This document shows positions 6,359-15,556 of a DNA stretch of 29,202 nt, piece by piece. Source of the stretch: Ravibacter sp964559125 (GTDB lineage: Bacteria > Bacteroidota > Bacteroidia > Cytophagales > Spirosomataceae); assembly GCA_964559125.1 (NCBI GenBank), contig CAZLGW010000055.1, positions 1 to 29,202 on the forward strand, given 5' to 3'. The translations under genes and the position numbers were made by a program. The notes under the pieces were generated by a model that saw only the letters and a list, made by a program, of their open reading frames with translations, was not told where the DNA came from and ran no database searches. Position 1 is the stretch's first letter. Each line of letters begins with the position of its first letter.

Positions 6359-8044
6359 TTACCAAGGCTTGCCCGTTCCCTGCAACACCCACATTTTAGC
6401 GTAATGATGATCCTTGCTCTGTCCAGCCGGAATACGGGTCGTAGCTTCCAGACGGCCCAACGCGGCCTCGTAATTAGGAAGGTAATTGGGATCCAGGTTA
6501 GGCGCGGGATACATGAAACGCAAAGGAAGATCCGGGCCGTAAAACGCAGCAGATCCGGCCTGGAGCTTAGGATAACCGGTTCTTCTCCAGTCGAACCACG
6601 ACTCGGGGGTAAGCCAGGAAGCAATCCATTTTTGCTCCATCACACGTTCCCATTTGTCGGTAGCCCCCGAAAGTGCCACTTTGGGTTGGGCATAATAGGC
6701 CTCAAAGTCAAAAGATGGCGCCTCGTTGACTGCCCACTTATCCATCGACGCTTTAATGGCCGCTTTGTAGTGAGTGTCTGCATCCGATGCGCCGAAAATC
6801 CCTCTCGCCGCCGCTTCCGCCACAATAAACTTCACTTCGGCGTATGTCATCAGGTTCATCATGATCAGCGGATCGGTGTTTTTACGATAGCGCGAATGAG
6901 TAAAAGAGATGAACGGGCTTCTTTCGTCACGATAGGTTTCAGTCACATTTCCCCTGTTGTACAGGAGCGCCTCGATGACGGGAATACCGGCAGGAAGCCC
7001 TACATACATATTGGTATCCACATTAGAAACTCCCTTGGAAGGCATAAGCGTAACCGTAAAGGAATCGCCGAAGATATTGGAAAAAGTGGTGTCCTTGTCG
7101 GCCGACGCCGAAGGATGCCATTTCATTTGAACCGGCTCAGCCCAACGTTGCAGACGCGGGTCATTGATCTCGATCAGCTTACCGATAAACGACTGGCCGA
7201 TCTTGGCGGCGAAGTTGGGGTTTGAGCTGTTGATCGGCCCTCCCGAAGCAGAGTTTTCGCCGTTGGTACCCAGGAAATCGATCTTCGCATCATCGGCATT
7301 GGCAGTAAAAGCGCCCGGCAGCGCATCGGCGAATTCCGTATCCAGGTTGATCCCGATCGCGCTCATTTCAGCTTTCTTTTCGGAAAGCCTCATGATATAA
7401 CGCAGCCGCAGGGAGTTGGCAAACTTCCTCCATTTGGAGGCATCGCCCTTGTAGAGAATATCGGACGAAGCATTCACGCCGTCTTTGGCTTCCAGGCTTC
7501 CCAGTAATACATTTGCTTCGCGCAGGTCTGTCAGTATACCTTTATAGATATCTTTTTGCTCATCATATTTAGGGAAATAGCTCCCGCTCTTTGCCTGGAG
7601 CGCCTCCGAGTAAGGAATATCCCCGTATATATCAGTGGCAGCTCCGTAGGTAAAAGATTTCAGGATAAGCGATATGGCCTTAAACATCCTGTTATTGTCC
7701 TTTTCGGCATTCTCACCTATGATCTGTACGTTCCGCAGGATATCATAGTAGGTAGCCCACGGCCATCCGTCGTGCGTCCACCCGAAATGATTTACCTTCT
7801 CGGAATTGAAGTTCGTTCCGACCTGGCTGTACTGCATCGTACCCGAAATCCGCTGCGACAGGTCAGCAAGCGAATAATGAGTTTTACCGGTATTGACCAG
7901 TACATAGGAAAGGATATAATTGGAGGATACTGACTCGGCGCTATTGGGGTTTTCATTTATTTCTGAGAGGTCTTCGCACGACACAAGGACCGCTCCACCC
8001 ACCATAACGGCCAGCCCGGCCATTAATTTTTTAATCGGTTTCAT
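6359..8044 (-). CDS. SusD-like outer-membrane substrate-binding lipoprotein
   Basis: A 561-residue SusD/RagB-family protein of the SusD-like-2 type. It forms the surface lid of the SusC transporter and captures glycan or other ligands. Residues 1-23 are a lipoprotein signal peptide with lipobox LVSC, Cys23 being the predicted acylated residue, followed by EDLSEINENPN, a common SusD N-terminus. The TPR-rich body shows the usual blocks: WPWATYYDILRNVQ near 94, KSFTYGAATDIYGDIPYSEAL near 130, the SLRLRYIMRLSEK helix, and WDRVMEQKW-like KWERVMEQKWIASW with ESWFDWRRTGYP near the C-terminus. It begins 12 bases after the susC stop, so the pair is one transcription unit. Ligand specificity cannot be read from sequence. 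Confidence 0.93.
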   Translation of the reverse strand: MKPIKKLMAGLAVMVGGAVLVSCEDLSEINENPNSAESVSSNYILSYVLVNTGKTHYSLADLSQRISGTMQYSQVGTNFNSEKVNHFGWTHDGWPWATYYDILRNVQIIGENAEKDNNRMFKAISLILKSFTYGAATDIYGDIPYSEALQAKSGSYFPKYDEQKDIYKGILTDLREANVLLGSLEAKDGVNASSDILYKGDASKWRKFANSLRLRYIMRLSEKKAEMSAIGINLDTEFADALPGAFTANADDAKIDFLGTNGENSASGGPINSSNPNFAAKIGQSFIGKLIEINDPRLQRWAEPVQMKWHPSASADKDTTFSNIFGDSFTVTLMPSKGVSNVDTNMYVGLPAGIPVIEALLYNRGNVTETYRDERSPFISFTHSRYRKNTDPLIMMNLMTYAEVKFIVAEAAARGIFGASDADTHYKAAIKASMDKWAVNEAPSFDFEAYYAQPKVALSGATDKWERVMEQKWIASWLTPESWFDWRRTGYPKLQAGSAAFYGPDLPLRFMYPAPNLDPNYLPNYEAALGRLEATTRIPAGQSKDHHYAKMWVLQGTGKPW

Positions 8045-8056
8045 ATTATTCTAATC

Positions 8057-11000
8057 TTAAAAATCTACGTTCAACTTAAACCCAACCGAGCCTGTCCACG
8101 GCATTACGTTGTAATACTCGACACCCTGTACCCAAGACGGTCCGTTCTGACGGAAAGCGCGTTCCGGATCTACACCGTTATTAGCTTTGGTCCATACAAA
8201 AAGGTTGTTGCCTACTACAGAAAACGACGCCCTTTGCACTTTCACTTTATCGAGCAGGCTCTTCGGCAAGTGATAAGTCAATGCTACTTCTCTCAGCTTT
8301 ACATAGGTAGCGCTGTATAGGTTACGGTCAGGGAAGGGTCTATGTGCATAGCGATATGCATTGAAAGGATCCAGCCATACGGTAGTCGGCCCGCCGAGGT
8401 TTTCTATATAAACCGGCGCCCCGTTTGCATCGACTCCCCCTGAGCGCACGCCGACGTTCATGCTGGCATCCTGTACCCTGTTGTTTTCAACCGGCCACGG
8501 AAGCCCGCCATACTCGGCATTTCTGCCTCCGATCCATTTTCCGAAGTAGGCATGCGGGTCGGCTTTGATCTGCTCTTCAATACTCACTGACCGGTCGTAA
8601 GGCACTCCTGAAAGTGTTTCGTCCAGCATACCGTTGTTACCCAGGAACATCATGGTATTGGAATAGAAGGAACCGCCCTGGCGCCAATCGATGTTGGCAT
8701 ACAAAGAAAAGGCTTTGTAGGTAAATGTAGGCTGGATACCAACCATTACATCGTGGTTGAAGTTCCCGATTTTGACCATGTTATTCACGTCATTATCAGT
8801 TTGGTACAAGCCAGTATTGGTCAATATCGGATATCCGAAATACTGCGAATTGGGATCTTTTACAGTAAGTACCGGTCTCATGAAGATATCTCCGATCTGT
8901 CCGCCGGTATACGTTCTGACCTCTGCTCCGCTGTACGACACAAACGGGAAATACTCTATTCCTTCGGCGAGTTCCTTGATGTAGGTCCTGTTACGGCTGA
9001 AGTTCAGGTTCATATCCCATTTGAAATCACCCGCAACTACCGGCGTAGTAAAAATGCCTAACTCCCAGCCCCGGCTTTGAACAAGCCCTGCGTTGATCAT
9101 CTTGTAGCTTGCACCCGACTCGATAGGCACATTGATGGAAAGCACCTGGTTTCTGTTGTCCCTTATATAATAGGTACCCTCTACTTCAATCCGGTTATTG
9201 AAAAATTTCAAGTCTGCCCCTATCTCGCTCGAAGTTGAAATCTCGGGCTTCAGCATCGGGTTCCGCATAGTGCCGCCCATGAACATTCGTTTCGCCGACC
9301 CCCAGTCTGTTGTCGTAGCAAATGTCTGGTTGAGACTGTAGGGATCTACGTCATTACCTACCTGCGCGTAACCTGCCCTCACTTTGGCAAAAGTAAACCA
9401 CGACGGAAGGTCGACCATCTCCGATACGATACCGCTCAGCGATACCGACGGGTAGAAATAGGAACGGTTCTCTTTCGGTAGCGTACTTGACCAGTCGTTC
9501 CGCGCGGTTACATCGAGATACAGCAGATCTTTGAAGCCCAAAGATGCCGATCCATAAACCCCGTACAGGAGTTTTCTCGACCAGAAGCTGTCGTAGGCGA
9601 CCGCTCCCGGGGCTCCGTTGCTGATTGTATACAATCTTGGAAGCGTCATCTGGGACGCGGTATTAGTGATTGCCTGGTTATACTGTGATAGCCTGTTGAC
9701 ACCGGCCATTGCGTTCAGGCTCCACATTTCGCCAAAGTTTTTCTTATAGGAAAGCATGAAATCCACGTTTTCTTCCCTTCTGTATTTATTGGCAATGGTG
9801 TATCCCCCCAATGGCTGCTCATAGTTGGTGTAACCGATTTTAGCCTCATCGATTTCGGTGTAAGAATCACGCGTGTACCGCCCCATAAAGGAAAAGTCGT
9901 CCGAAATGTCGTAATCGAGCTGCACTTTACCGGCCGTACGATCTCTTTTAAAACCAGTGGAGTTTTCGTACAAAACAAAATACGGGTTATTCTGCTTGTC
10001 TTTATACTTTCTCTGCGCAAGGCCCTCGGAACCGGGAAGCCAGTAATCGCGCATTTCAAGAATATTCACCTGAGCTCCGGTTTCGTAAAGACTTCTGACG
10101 GGGTCGGTCCGGTTTCCATCTATGATAGGCCTGTTTTTAGACCCTGATTGCGTAACATTCATACTCGCTGTAGCGCGCAGCCGGCTGGTAAGGTTATAAG
10201 TCGAATTGAACCCCAGCGTAAGGCGCGACAGATCTGTATTGGGCAGAATACCGGTATTACTCATATTCCCCAGTGAAAGGCGGAAATTTCCTTTCTCATA
10301 GTTACCGCTTACTGCCGCGTTATTGGTATTTGTCCATCCTTTCTGAAAGAAGTCCCTGAAGCGATTGGGGTATGACACCAGCGGGGCCTTCTGCCCGTTG
10401 CTATTCCACTGTACCCACTGCTCTCCTACGTCGAGCTGTGCTCCCCAGCTTTCATTTTCCTGCTCTTCAAAAGCGTGAGCCCCCGATTTGCCCGACGAAA
10501 ATTTGTTTTGAACTTCTACGTACCGGAACGGGAAATCCATTACTGTCGAAGTATTGAATGAAACTCCGATCCCCTTTTTTCCTGTAGTACCCGATTTTGT
10601 CGTAATCAGCACAACGCCGTTACCCGCGCGGGAGCCATAAAGCGCTGCGGCGCTCGGCCCTTTCAGGATCGAGATGTTGGCAATGTCATTGGGGTTGATA
10701 TCCGAAATAGGATTACCCATATCGGCTCCATTAAACCCGTTATTGAGACGATTGGCTACAGGGACTCCGTCTATCACGAACAAAGGCTGATTATCGCCAT
10801 TCAGTGAGTTTGCTCCACGGATAACGATGTTGACCGACGACCCGGCAGAACCGGACATCTGCGAAATCTGTACACCCGATACCTTTCCGCTAAGCGCATT
10901 CAATACATTGCTCTGAGGAGTCTCTACCAGCGCGTCTCCGTTCACATTACCTACAGAGTAACCCAAAGAACGTTTCTCCCTTTTGATTCCAAGCGCCGTA

Positions 11001-11737
11001 ACGACAGCTTCCTGCAGCACTTCAGTGCTTTCTTCCAGCTCTATACTGAGGACTGTCTGGCTGCCGACATTTACTTCCTGGGTCCTGAACCCGATGTAGG
11101 AAAAAACCAATACAGGATTCCGGACGGTCAGATTAAGGCTGAAACGCCCTTCATTATCGGTAACCGTACCCAATTGAGTTCCCTTAACCAGTATGCTGAC
11201 GCCAGGCAGGCCCTGCCCGTCGCTTTTCGATGTGACCCGGCCTTCAATCTTTTCGTCCGCGGCGGTGTTCGTACGGACAAAGCCGGTGTTATGAATGGTT
11301 TCAAACTGGCCGTCCAACCCTATAACCGGCCTTTCTACGGGCGTATGGATTTCTTTCAGATCGGGCGCAACTGAATTTATCCTGTCGAGGGGAGTAAGCA
11401 GGTAGACGCGTTGGTGGAGCTTTTCGTAACGAAAATTAAGTTTATCCGCCAGGAAGTCCAGCTCACTCCTGAGATTTTTAAATTTCCTGCCGCTATAGTC
11501 GACGTATTTATTTTCTACTGTTCTCCGGTCATAGGAGAAAGAGACCTGATAGCGGTCTTCCAGGTCCTTCAGGACATAGGTCAGAGTTTTGCCCTTCTGA
11601 GGGGCCGCTTCCGTCTTTTGAGGAAGGTATCTGAGGTGGGCGGAAGCCACCATCTGTGCCCACGCAACGCTCCCGGTTTTAACGAGCATGAAAAGCAGAA
11701 GCACAAAAAATGACTTTGAGCAGACATTCTTTTTCAT
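8057..11737 (-). CDS. SusC/RagA-family TonB-dependent receptor with STN signalling domain
   Basis: A 1226-residue outer-membrane transporter importing substrate bound by the adjacent SusD, powered by TonB-ExbBD. The ATG at 11737 (MKKNVCSK) is preferred over a TTG three codons upstream. Order: signal peptide to about residue 28; STN (secretin/TonB N-terminal) domain at about 48-112; carboxypeptidase-regulatory-like domain at about 164-237 (IEGRVTSKSDGQGLPGVSILVKGT, TVTDNEGRFSL); plug from about 250 with QEAVVTALGIKREKRSLGYSV, NVLNALSGKVSGVQISQ and PLFVIDGVPV; then a 22-strand barrel ending in GSVGFKLNVDF, with a terminal aromatic as expected for BAM recognition. The STN domain marks receptors that signal to a FecR anti-sigma, which is encoded just upstream. 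Confidence 0.95.
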   Translation of the reverse strand: MKKNVCSKSFFVLLLFMLVKTGSVAWAQMVASAHLRYLPQKTEAAPQKGKTLTYVLKDLEDRYQVSFSYDRRTVENKYVDYSGRKFKNLRSELDFLADKLNFRYEKLHQRVYLLTPLDRINSVAPDLKEIHTPVERPVIGLDGQFETIHNTGFVRTNTAADEKIEGRVTSKSDGQGLPGVSILVKGTQLGTVTDNEGRFSLNLTVRNPVLVFSYIGFRTQEVNVGSQTVLSIELEESTEVLQEAVVTALGIKREKRSLGYSVGNVNGDALVETPQSNVLNALSGKVSGVQISQMSGSAGSSVNIVIRGANSLNGDNQPLFVIDGVPVANRLNNGFNGADMGNPISDINPNDIANISILKGPSAAALYGSRAGNGVVLITTKSGTTGKKGIGVSFNTSTVMDFPFRYVEVQNKFSSGKSGAHAFEEQENESWGAQLDVGEQWVQWNSNGQKAPLVSYPNRFRDFFQKGWTNTNNAAVSGNYEKGNFRLSLGNMSNTGILPNTDLSRLTLGFNSTYNLTSRLRATASMNVTQSGSKNRPIIDGNRTDPVRSLYETGAQVNILEMRDYWLPGSEGLAQRKYKDKQNNPYFVLYENSTGFKRDRTAGKVQLDYDISDDFSFMGRYTRDSYTEIDEAKIGYTNYEQPLGGYTIANKYRREENVDFMLSYKKNFGEMWSLNAMAGVNRLSQYNQAITNTASQMTLPRLYTISNGAPGAVAYDSFWSRKLLYGVYGSASLGFKDLLYLDVTARNDWSSTLPKENRSYFYPSVSLSGIVSEMVDLPSWFTFAKVRAGYAQVGNDVDPYSLNQTFATTTDWGSAKRMFMGGTMRNPMLKPEISTSSEIGADLKFFNNRIEVEGTYYIRDNRNQVLSINVPIESGASYKMINAGLVQSRGWELGIFTTPVVAGDFKWDMNLNFSRNRTYIKELAEGIEYFPFVSYSGAEVRTYTGGQIGDIFMRPVLTVKDPNSQYFGYPILTNTGLYQTDNDVNNMVKIGNFNHDVMVGIQPTFTYKAFSLYANIDWRQGGSFYSNTMMFLGNNGMLDETLSGVPYDRSVSIEEQIKADPHAYFGKWIGGRNAEYGGLPWPVENNRVQDASMNVGVRSGGVDANGAPVYIENLGGPTTVWLDPFNAYRYAHRPFPDRNLYSATYVKLREVALTYHLPKSLLDKVKVQRASFSVVGNNLFVWTKANNGVDPERAFRQNGPSWVQGVEYYNVMPWTGSVGFKLNVDF

Positions 11738-11779
11738 TCTATACAAAAGGTTTATTATTACTGATTCTGGTACCGACGT

Positions 11780-12772
11780 TTATTTTTTAATCATAACATT
11801 CTTCTCTGTTTTCACGATTCTGCCCGCATAGGTCTTCTGTAGTGCAGTAAGCACTATTTCGGGGTCATCGGAGGGGAAAATACCGTTGAATTCACCCAAA
11901 ACCGCCCCCGGCTCGACTTCTACCCGCAGGTCGTAGCGGTCACGAAGCACTTCCGCGATCTCTTCCACGCCCGCGTTCTCGAAAATCACTTTTCCTTCTT
12001 TCCAGGACGTATATATCTTCGTATTGACATCCCGCTTGACTATCGTCCGCGATGTCTTGCTGAACTCAGCCAGTTCGCCCGGCTGCATGACCACCTTGCC
12101 TGCCGGAGCTTCCGCAACGCTAAGTTGTACCTTCCCTGATTCGAGCACGACCTCCGTGCGCTCGGCGTTGCCCCTTACATTGAACTCCGTGCCCAGCACC
12201 TCAACATCGAGGTCGCCGGTATGCACAATGAATTTATCCCCCGATGTCATCCGGGCTACTTTAAAATAGGCCTCTCCATCCAGCCATACTTCTCTGTCCT
12301 TCCCTTTTACAAAATGGGTTTTCATCGAAGAGCTTCCATTCAGGTCCACCACAGACCCATCGGGTAACTCTATCCGTCTCGTGCTTCCGCTTTCTGTATA
12401 ATACTGGGATTTGTCAGCGCCCGTAAGCACCCAATAAGCCAGGGTGACCAGCAGCGCTACCGATGCTGCCAGCCCGCCCCACAGGAACCTTCTTCTACCC
12501 GTGGCGCCGGAGGAAACCGTCAGGCTTCTCTGCCTGTCCTCCCATGCCTGTATCCTGCTCATCAACCTTACCCGGGCTGCCGTCTGCCGAGAAGCGTCTA
12601 CCTTCACACTGCCGGAAATAATGGCATCGATTATTTTTCCCGCCTCCGCCATTTGCCCTTCCAGAACAGGGTCCTTTTTCCGAAGCTCTTCCCAGCGTTT
12701 CCAGTGCTCTTCATCAGACCTGAAATACCATGCTAAAAACCCGTCATCTAATAAAAAATCTTCCGGTGTCAT
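11780..12772 (-). CDS. FecR-family anti-sigma factor
   Basis: A 330-residue inner-membrane protein that holds the ECF sigma factor inactive until the receptor's STN domain signals substrate. The cytoplasmic N-terminal part (1-95) contains the sigma-binding region. A single transmembrane helix is at about 96-117 (FLWGGLAASVALLVTLAYWVL) after a positively charged TGRRR. The periplasmic FecR domain spans about 125-220 (RRIELPDGSVVDLNGSSSM, EVWLDGEAYFKVA, FIVHTGDLDVEVLGTEFNV), and a DUF4974-type STN-like domain ends the protein (VIFENAGVEEIAEVLRDRYDLRVEV). It is followed by susC 42 bases later, and its gene diverges from the sigma gene instead of following it, which is less common in Bacteroidota. 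Confidence 0.93.
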   Translation of the reverse strand: MTPEDFLLDDGFLAWYFRSDEEHWKRWEELRKKDPVLEGQMAEAGKIIDAIISGSVKVDASRQTAARVRLMSRIQAWEDRQRSLTVSSGATGRRRFLWGGLAASVALLVTLAYWVLTGADKSQYYTESGSTRRIELPDGSVVDLNGSSSMKTHFVKGKDREVWLDGEAYFKVARMTSGDKFIVHTGDLDVEVLGTEFNVRGNAERTEVVLESGKVQLSVAEAPAGKVVMQPGELAEFSKTSRTIVKRDVNTKIYTSWKEGKVIFENAGVEEIAEVLRDRYDLRVEVEPGAVLGEFNGIFPSDDPEIVLTALQKTYAGRIVKTEKNVMIKK

Positions 12773-12782
12773 CTCTTTAAAA

Positions 12783-12805
12783 GCTGTCAGCCATCAGCTG
12801 ATGGC
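12783..12805. repeat. Heptamer repeat and 16-bp palindrome between fecR and the sigma gene
   Basis: GCTGTCA (12783-12789), GCCATCA (12790-12796) and GCTGATG (12797-12803) follow each other with a seven-base period. They also create a perfect 16-bp palindrome GCCATCAGCTGATGGC at 12790-12805, just upstream of the fecR start. This may be a short tandemly repeated sequence like that at 23265-23295, or an operator for the divergent genes. Confidence 0.5.
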
Positions 12806-12920
12806 CTCGTTGTTAGTGTTTCCTGGTTACCAGTGTATGCTACATGAGTTTTATAATCACTTTTTTTTATATTTTTTCATTCTTTGCTTTTAGTTATCTT
12901 TAAAGATTATAGCAATAGTA

Positions 12921-12928
12921 TATTTTTG
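12921..12928 (+). promoter_or_regulatory. Candidate -7 box for the ECF sigma gene
   Basis: TATTTTTG fits the Bacteroidota TAnnTTTG element and lies 36 bases before the ATG at 12965. No good TTTG partner is seen at the usual 18-21 base spacing, so this rests on the -7 box alone. Confidence 0.35.
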
Positions 12929-12964
12929 TCGTTGCGTAGTACTAAGAACTACACCTCCCACACC

Positions 12965-13549
12965 ATGGAAGAGACTATTGTATGGAATACTTTCGTAAAG
13001 GGTGACAGAGCATCTTTTGAAACACTTTTCAACAGATGCTACAAGTCGCTGTTCCAATATGGATATAAGCTGATCCGTGACCCGCAGTTGGTAGATGACT
13101 GTATCCAGGATCTCTTTTTCGAGTTATGGACGGGACGGGAAGGGCTCCCGGAGGTCGTTGATTCGGTTAAAGGTTACCTCTTCAAAGCCTTGCGATATAA
13201 GCTCCACCGGGCAATCAGAAAGGACTCCCGGTACAATACCCTGGACGAAGCGGCGCATGTGGAATGGGTAACCAGCCATGAATCGCTGATGATAGCCGAA
13301 GAAAGGGACGATGCGCTCAGGAAAAGACTGCATCACTTCCTGGATCAGCTAAGCCCGAGACAGCGGGAGGCGGTCGAACTCCGGTTCAATAACCAGATGA
13401 GCTATGAGGAGATCAGCAATGTCATGTCGATCTCTTACCAGGCTGCCGTCAACCTGATCTACAAATCGATAAAATACCTGCGGGAGAACATGGTCAGTAT
13501 CCCTATCCTGCTGTTCAGTCTCTCGTGGTACGACTATCTTATAAAATAG
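12965..13549 (+). CDS. RNA polymerase ECF-type sigma-70 factor
   Basis: A 194-residue ECF sigma factor that directs RNA polymerase to target promoters, very likely including the adjacent susCD genes. Region 2 is at about 17-85 (FETLFNRCYKSLFQYGYKLIRDPQLVDDCIQDLFFELW) and region 4 at about 125-175 (LSPRQREAVELRFNNQMSYEEISNVMSISYQAAVNLIYKSIKYLREN), with a helix-turn-helix. The ATG at 12965 is chosen because the frame extension to 12884 has no family similarity and passes through the putative promoter. The gene diverges from fecR across 192 bases. Such sigma-FecR-receptor trios respond to an external ligand. Confidence 0.93.
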   Translation: MEETIVWNTFVKGDRASFETLFNRCYKSLFQYGYKLIRDPQLVDDCIQDLFFELWTGREGLPEVVDSVKGYLFKALRYKLHRAIRKDSRYNTLDEAAHVEWVTSHESLMIAEERDDALRKRLHHFLDQLSPRQREAVELRFNNQMSYEEISNVMSISYQAAVNLIYKSIKYLRENMVSIPILLFSLSWYDYLIK

Positions 13550-13579
13550 GCCGGAAAAAGCGGTTTGCTTTCCCCGGCC
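13549..13579. terminator. Convergent terminator after the sigma gene
   Basis: GGCCGG-AAAAAGC and GCTTTCC-CCGGCC pair with two mismatches around a GGTTT loop, starting at the sigma stop codon. The hairpin serves the sigma gene and, from the other side, lies just past the isomerase stop. Confidence 0.6.
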
Positions 13580-13605
13580 CATCCGGATTTTAAAGGCGGC
13601 GACGG

Positions 13606-15234
13606 CTACTGAAACCGGCTTCCTTCTATATCTACGTTACCGCAGAAATGCACTTTTATACCCATAGCTTCTAAAGCTGCTGCTTTTATACGGCATGCCT
13701 TGTGAGCGGAGGCTTCGTCTGTAGTATAGACTACATGAATGTGATTGGCCTGGTGGCGCGCCATCATCTGGTCCCTGGAAACGCCGTCAAGCACACCATG
13801 CATGATCGGCCAGGCCGGGGTAGTCCCCTGCCAGCGGCGATTGGTTTCTTCTTCGGGCAGATCGGCTACGTATCCTACCCCCAGATCACATTGAAGCGCA
13901 TCATCCTGGACGTATATCCTACTCCAGACAATATTGCCGGGCTTACTGACACCTTTCAGACTTCCACCTCCCAGTTTAAAATACACAGGCGGCTGCCTGT
14001 CGCTGGAAGCCCCGCTATACCCGCCTGTAAAATGCTCGGCAGGAGCAGCACCCGATATCAGGAATACCCATACAAAATCGTCGATTCCTTCTCCCTTATA
14101 ATGCTGGCCCCAACGCAGATCATGCAGTGTGTTCTCAGCCGGCTGACCGAGCTCCCGCCAGAGATGATAGGTCAGTAGAGTGTCTATACCCGCACATTCA
14201 TCCACTTCATTAAAATGGGGAAGAGCAGACCCGGCATATAGCTCCCGCCCGTCTTCGGCATAAACCGGTGGCCGGTCGGTATTATTCAGCAGGCCCTCCA
14301 CCAGGTCGCTGGCCGGAGCCAGGTCTTTCAGGCCTTGCTGATACTGTATCCCGATAGTATCGCACCCGAACTCGTCGGCGATCCGCAGTGCTGCGATATA
14401 CATTTTACACTGCCCCAGCGTCTGCTCCCTTGTAAGCTCCGTCGCGCCATCCGTACCCCAGTTAAAGGTCATTCCTTTATCCAGCAGCCACTGCAGTACC
14501 GCTTCGGCTTCTTCATCTTTCACTGTCAGCATACGGGCATAAAGCGTAGACTGGCTGAGCCGCTCCTTGAAAATACCGGTTTTGTGCAGGAGGTGATCGG
14601 GCACGATCGCATTGAACATACCCATACAACCTTCATCAAACACACCCATAATAGCCTTCCTTCCTTTTAGTCGGGAGCCAAACTCATTTCCTTTCCTTAC
14701 ATCCTCCTGCGGAAGCTTTCCGGCTTCATACGACCTGACATGGCTCAGATCATGCGTTACCTTGCCTGTCCCGAACCATTCTTTCAGACCATTCACAAAA
14801 AAGTCGTCATCGAAGTTTTCGCTCCAGAGTGAGCTGTACTTTACGCCTGCTTTGGTCAGGGAGCCGTTGATATTCAGCATCCCGACCAGACCCGGCCATT
14901 GGCCGTCCCAGTTGGCAACGGTCAGGATGGGCCCCTGGTGAGTAGTCAGCCCGGCCAGAACATGGTGCGTATATTGCCATACACTTTCAGCCACGATAAG
15001 AGGAACATCCGACGGAATTCCCCTGAATATTTCCATCCCATGTCTCTGCGAATCGATAAATCCGTGCTTCTTAACCGGGTCGTAGGGGTGAGCACGTTTT
15101 ACCGACCAGCCCAAAGCCGAAATAGCAGCGCCGAGCTTAGTCTCCATTTCCAGCTGCGCAGGCCAGCAGTCTTCATTCGCCTGGGGACGCAGATCCCCGC
15201 TGGCTACTAACCAAACCTCTTTTTGTGAACTCAT
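13606..15234 (-). CDS. L-fucose/L-arabinose isomerase-superfamily protein
   Basis: A 542-residue protein resembling the FucI/AraA sugar isomerase superfamily, which interconverts aldoses and ketoses with a divalent metal. Visible features are VWLVASGDLRPQANEDCW, VPLIVAESVWQYTHHVLAGL, LTVANWDGQWPGLVGMLN, KAIMGVFDEGCMGMFNAIVPD, FGCDTIGIQYQQGL and a C-terminal HQANHIHVVY. The family can be recognised but the sugar cannot; L-fucose, L-rhamnose-like or D-arabinose substrates are all possible. The ATG at 15234 (MSSQKEVW) is taken over a TTG eight codons earlier. It diverges from an AraC-type regulator over a 322-base gap, the usual layout for a sugar gene and its regulator. Length is close to that of FucI, but the substrate assignment is weak. 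Confidence 0.75.
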   Translation of the reverse strand: MSSQKEVWLVASGDLRPQANEDCWPAQLEMETKLGAAISALGWSVKRAHPYDPVKKHGFIDSQRHGMEIFRGIPSDVPLIVAESVWQYTHHVLAGLTTHQGPILTVANWDGQWPGLVGMLNINGSLTKAGVKYSSLWSENFDDDFFVNGLKEWFGTGKVTHDLSHVRSYEAGKLPQEDVRKGNEFGSRLKGRKAIMGVFDEGCMGMFNAIVPDHLLHKTGIFKERLSQSTLYARMLTVKDEEAEAVLQWLLDKGMTFNWGTDGATELTREQTLGQCKMYIAALRIADEFGCDTIGIQYQQGLKDLAPASDLVEGLLNNTDRPPVYAEDGRELYAGSALPHFNEVDECAGIDTLLTYHLWRELGQPAENTLHDLRWGQHYKGEGIDDFVWVFLISGAAPAEHFTGGYSGASSDRQPPVYFKLGGGSLKGVSKPGNIVWSRIYVQDDALQCDLGVGYVADLPEEETNRRWQGTTPAWPIMHGVLDGVSRDQMMARHQANHIHVVYTTDEASAHKACRIKAAALEAMGIKVHFCGNVDIEGSRFQ

Positions 15235-15556
15235 TTTTATATAATTGGAATCTAACAAAGTTTACTTTTCTTTCATAATACCCTTCCGGGACTCCAAACT
15301 ACCTTTCCATTCCTGCTTTTTTTCAAAACCTCCGAAGGTTATTTTTTACTGGATAAGATTGCATAGTCAGGTTGATGGTTTGTATTTTATTTACTACCCC
15401 AAAGTTCAAATTTCTATCAGAATACCGCAAAATACTTCCATCTTCTTAGCCAGTTGATATACTATTTTATCATAATTATTTCACTCTTAACTGAAATGAT
15501 ATTAACTTTCGCTCCCCTGATCCGGCGGGATAAAGGAATGACGTGTTACCAACCTT
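15235..15556. promoter_or_regulatory. Divergent control region between isomerase and AraC genes
   Basis: This 322-base AT-rich gap separates two divergent genes and so should hold both promoters and the AraC binding sites. I see no exact TAnnTTTG on either strand. A loose direct repeat (TTGATATAC near 15452 and ATGATATTA near 15496) and an AT-rich tract at about 15450-15490 are the only notable structures. No open frame here has coding character. Confidence 0.4.

Noticed and set aside
6281..7225. Long plus-strand open frame (314 residues) opposite susD
   Set aside because: It lies wholly antisense to a clear SusD gene and its translation is Arg/His-rich without any recognisable domain, the usual shadow pattern in GC-balanced coding DNA.
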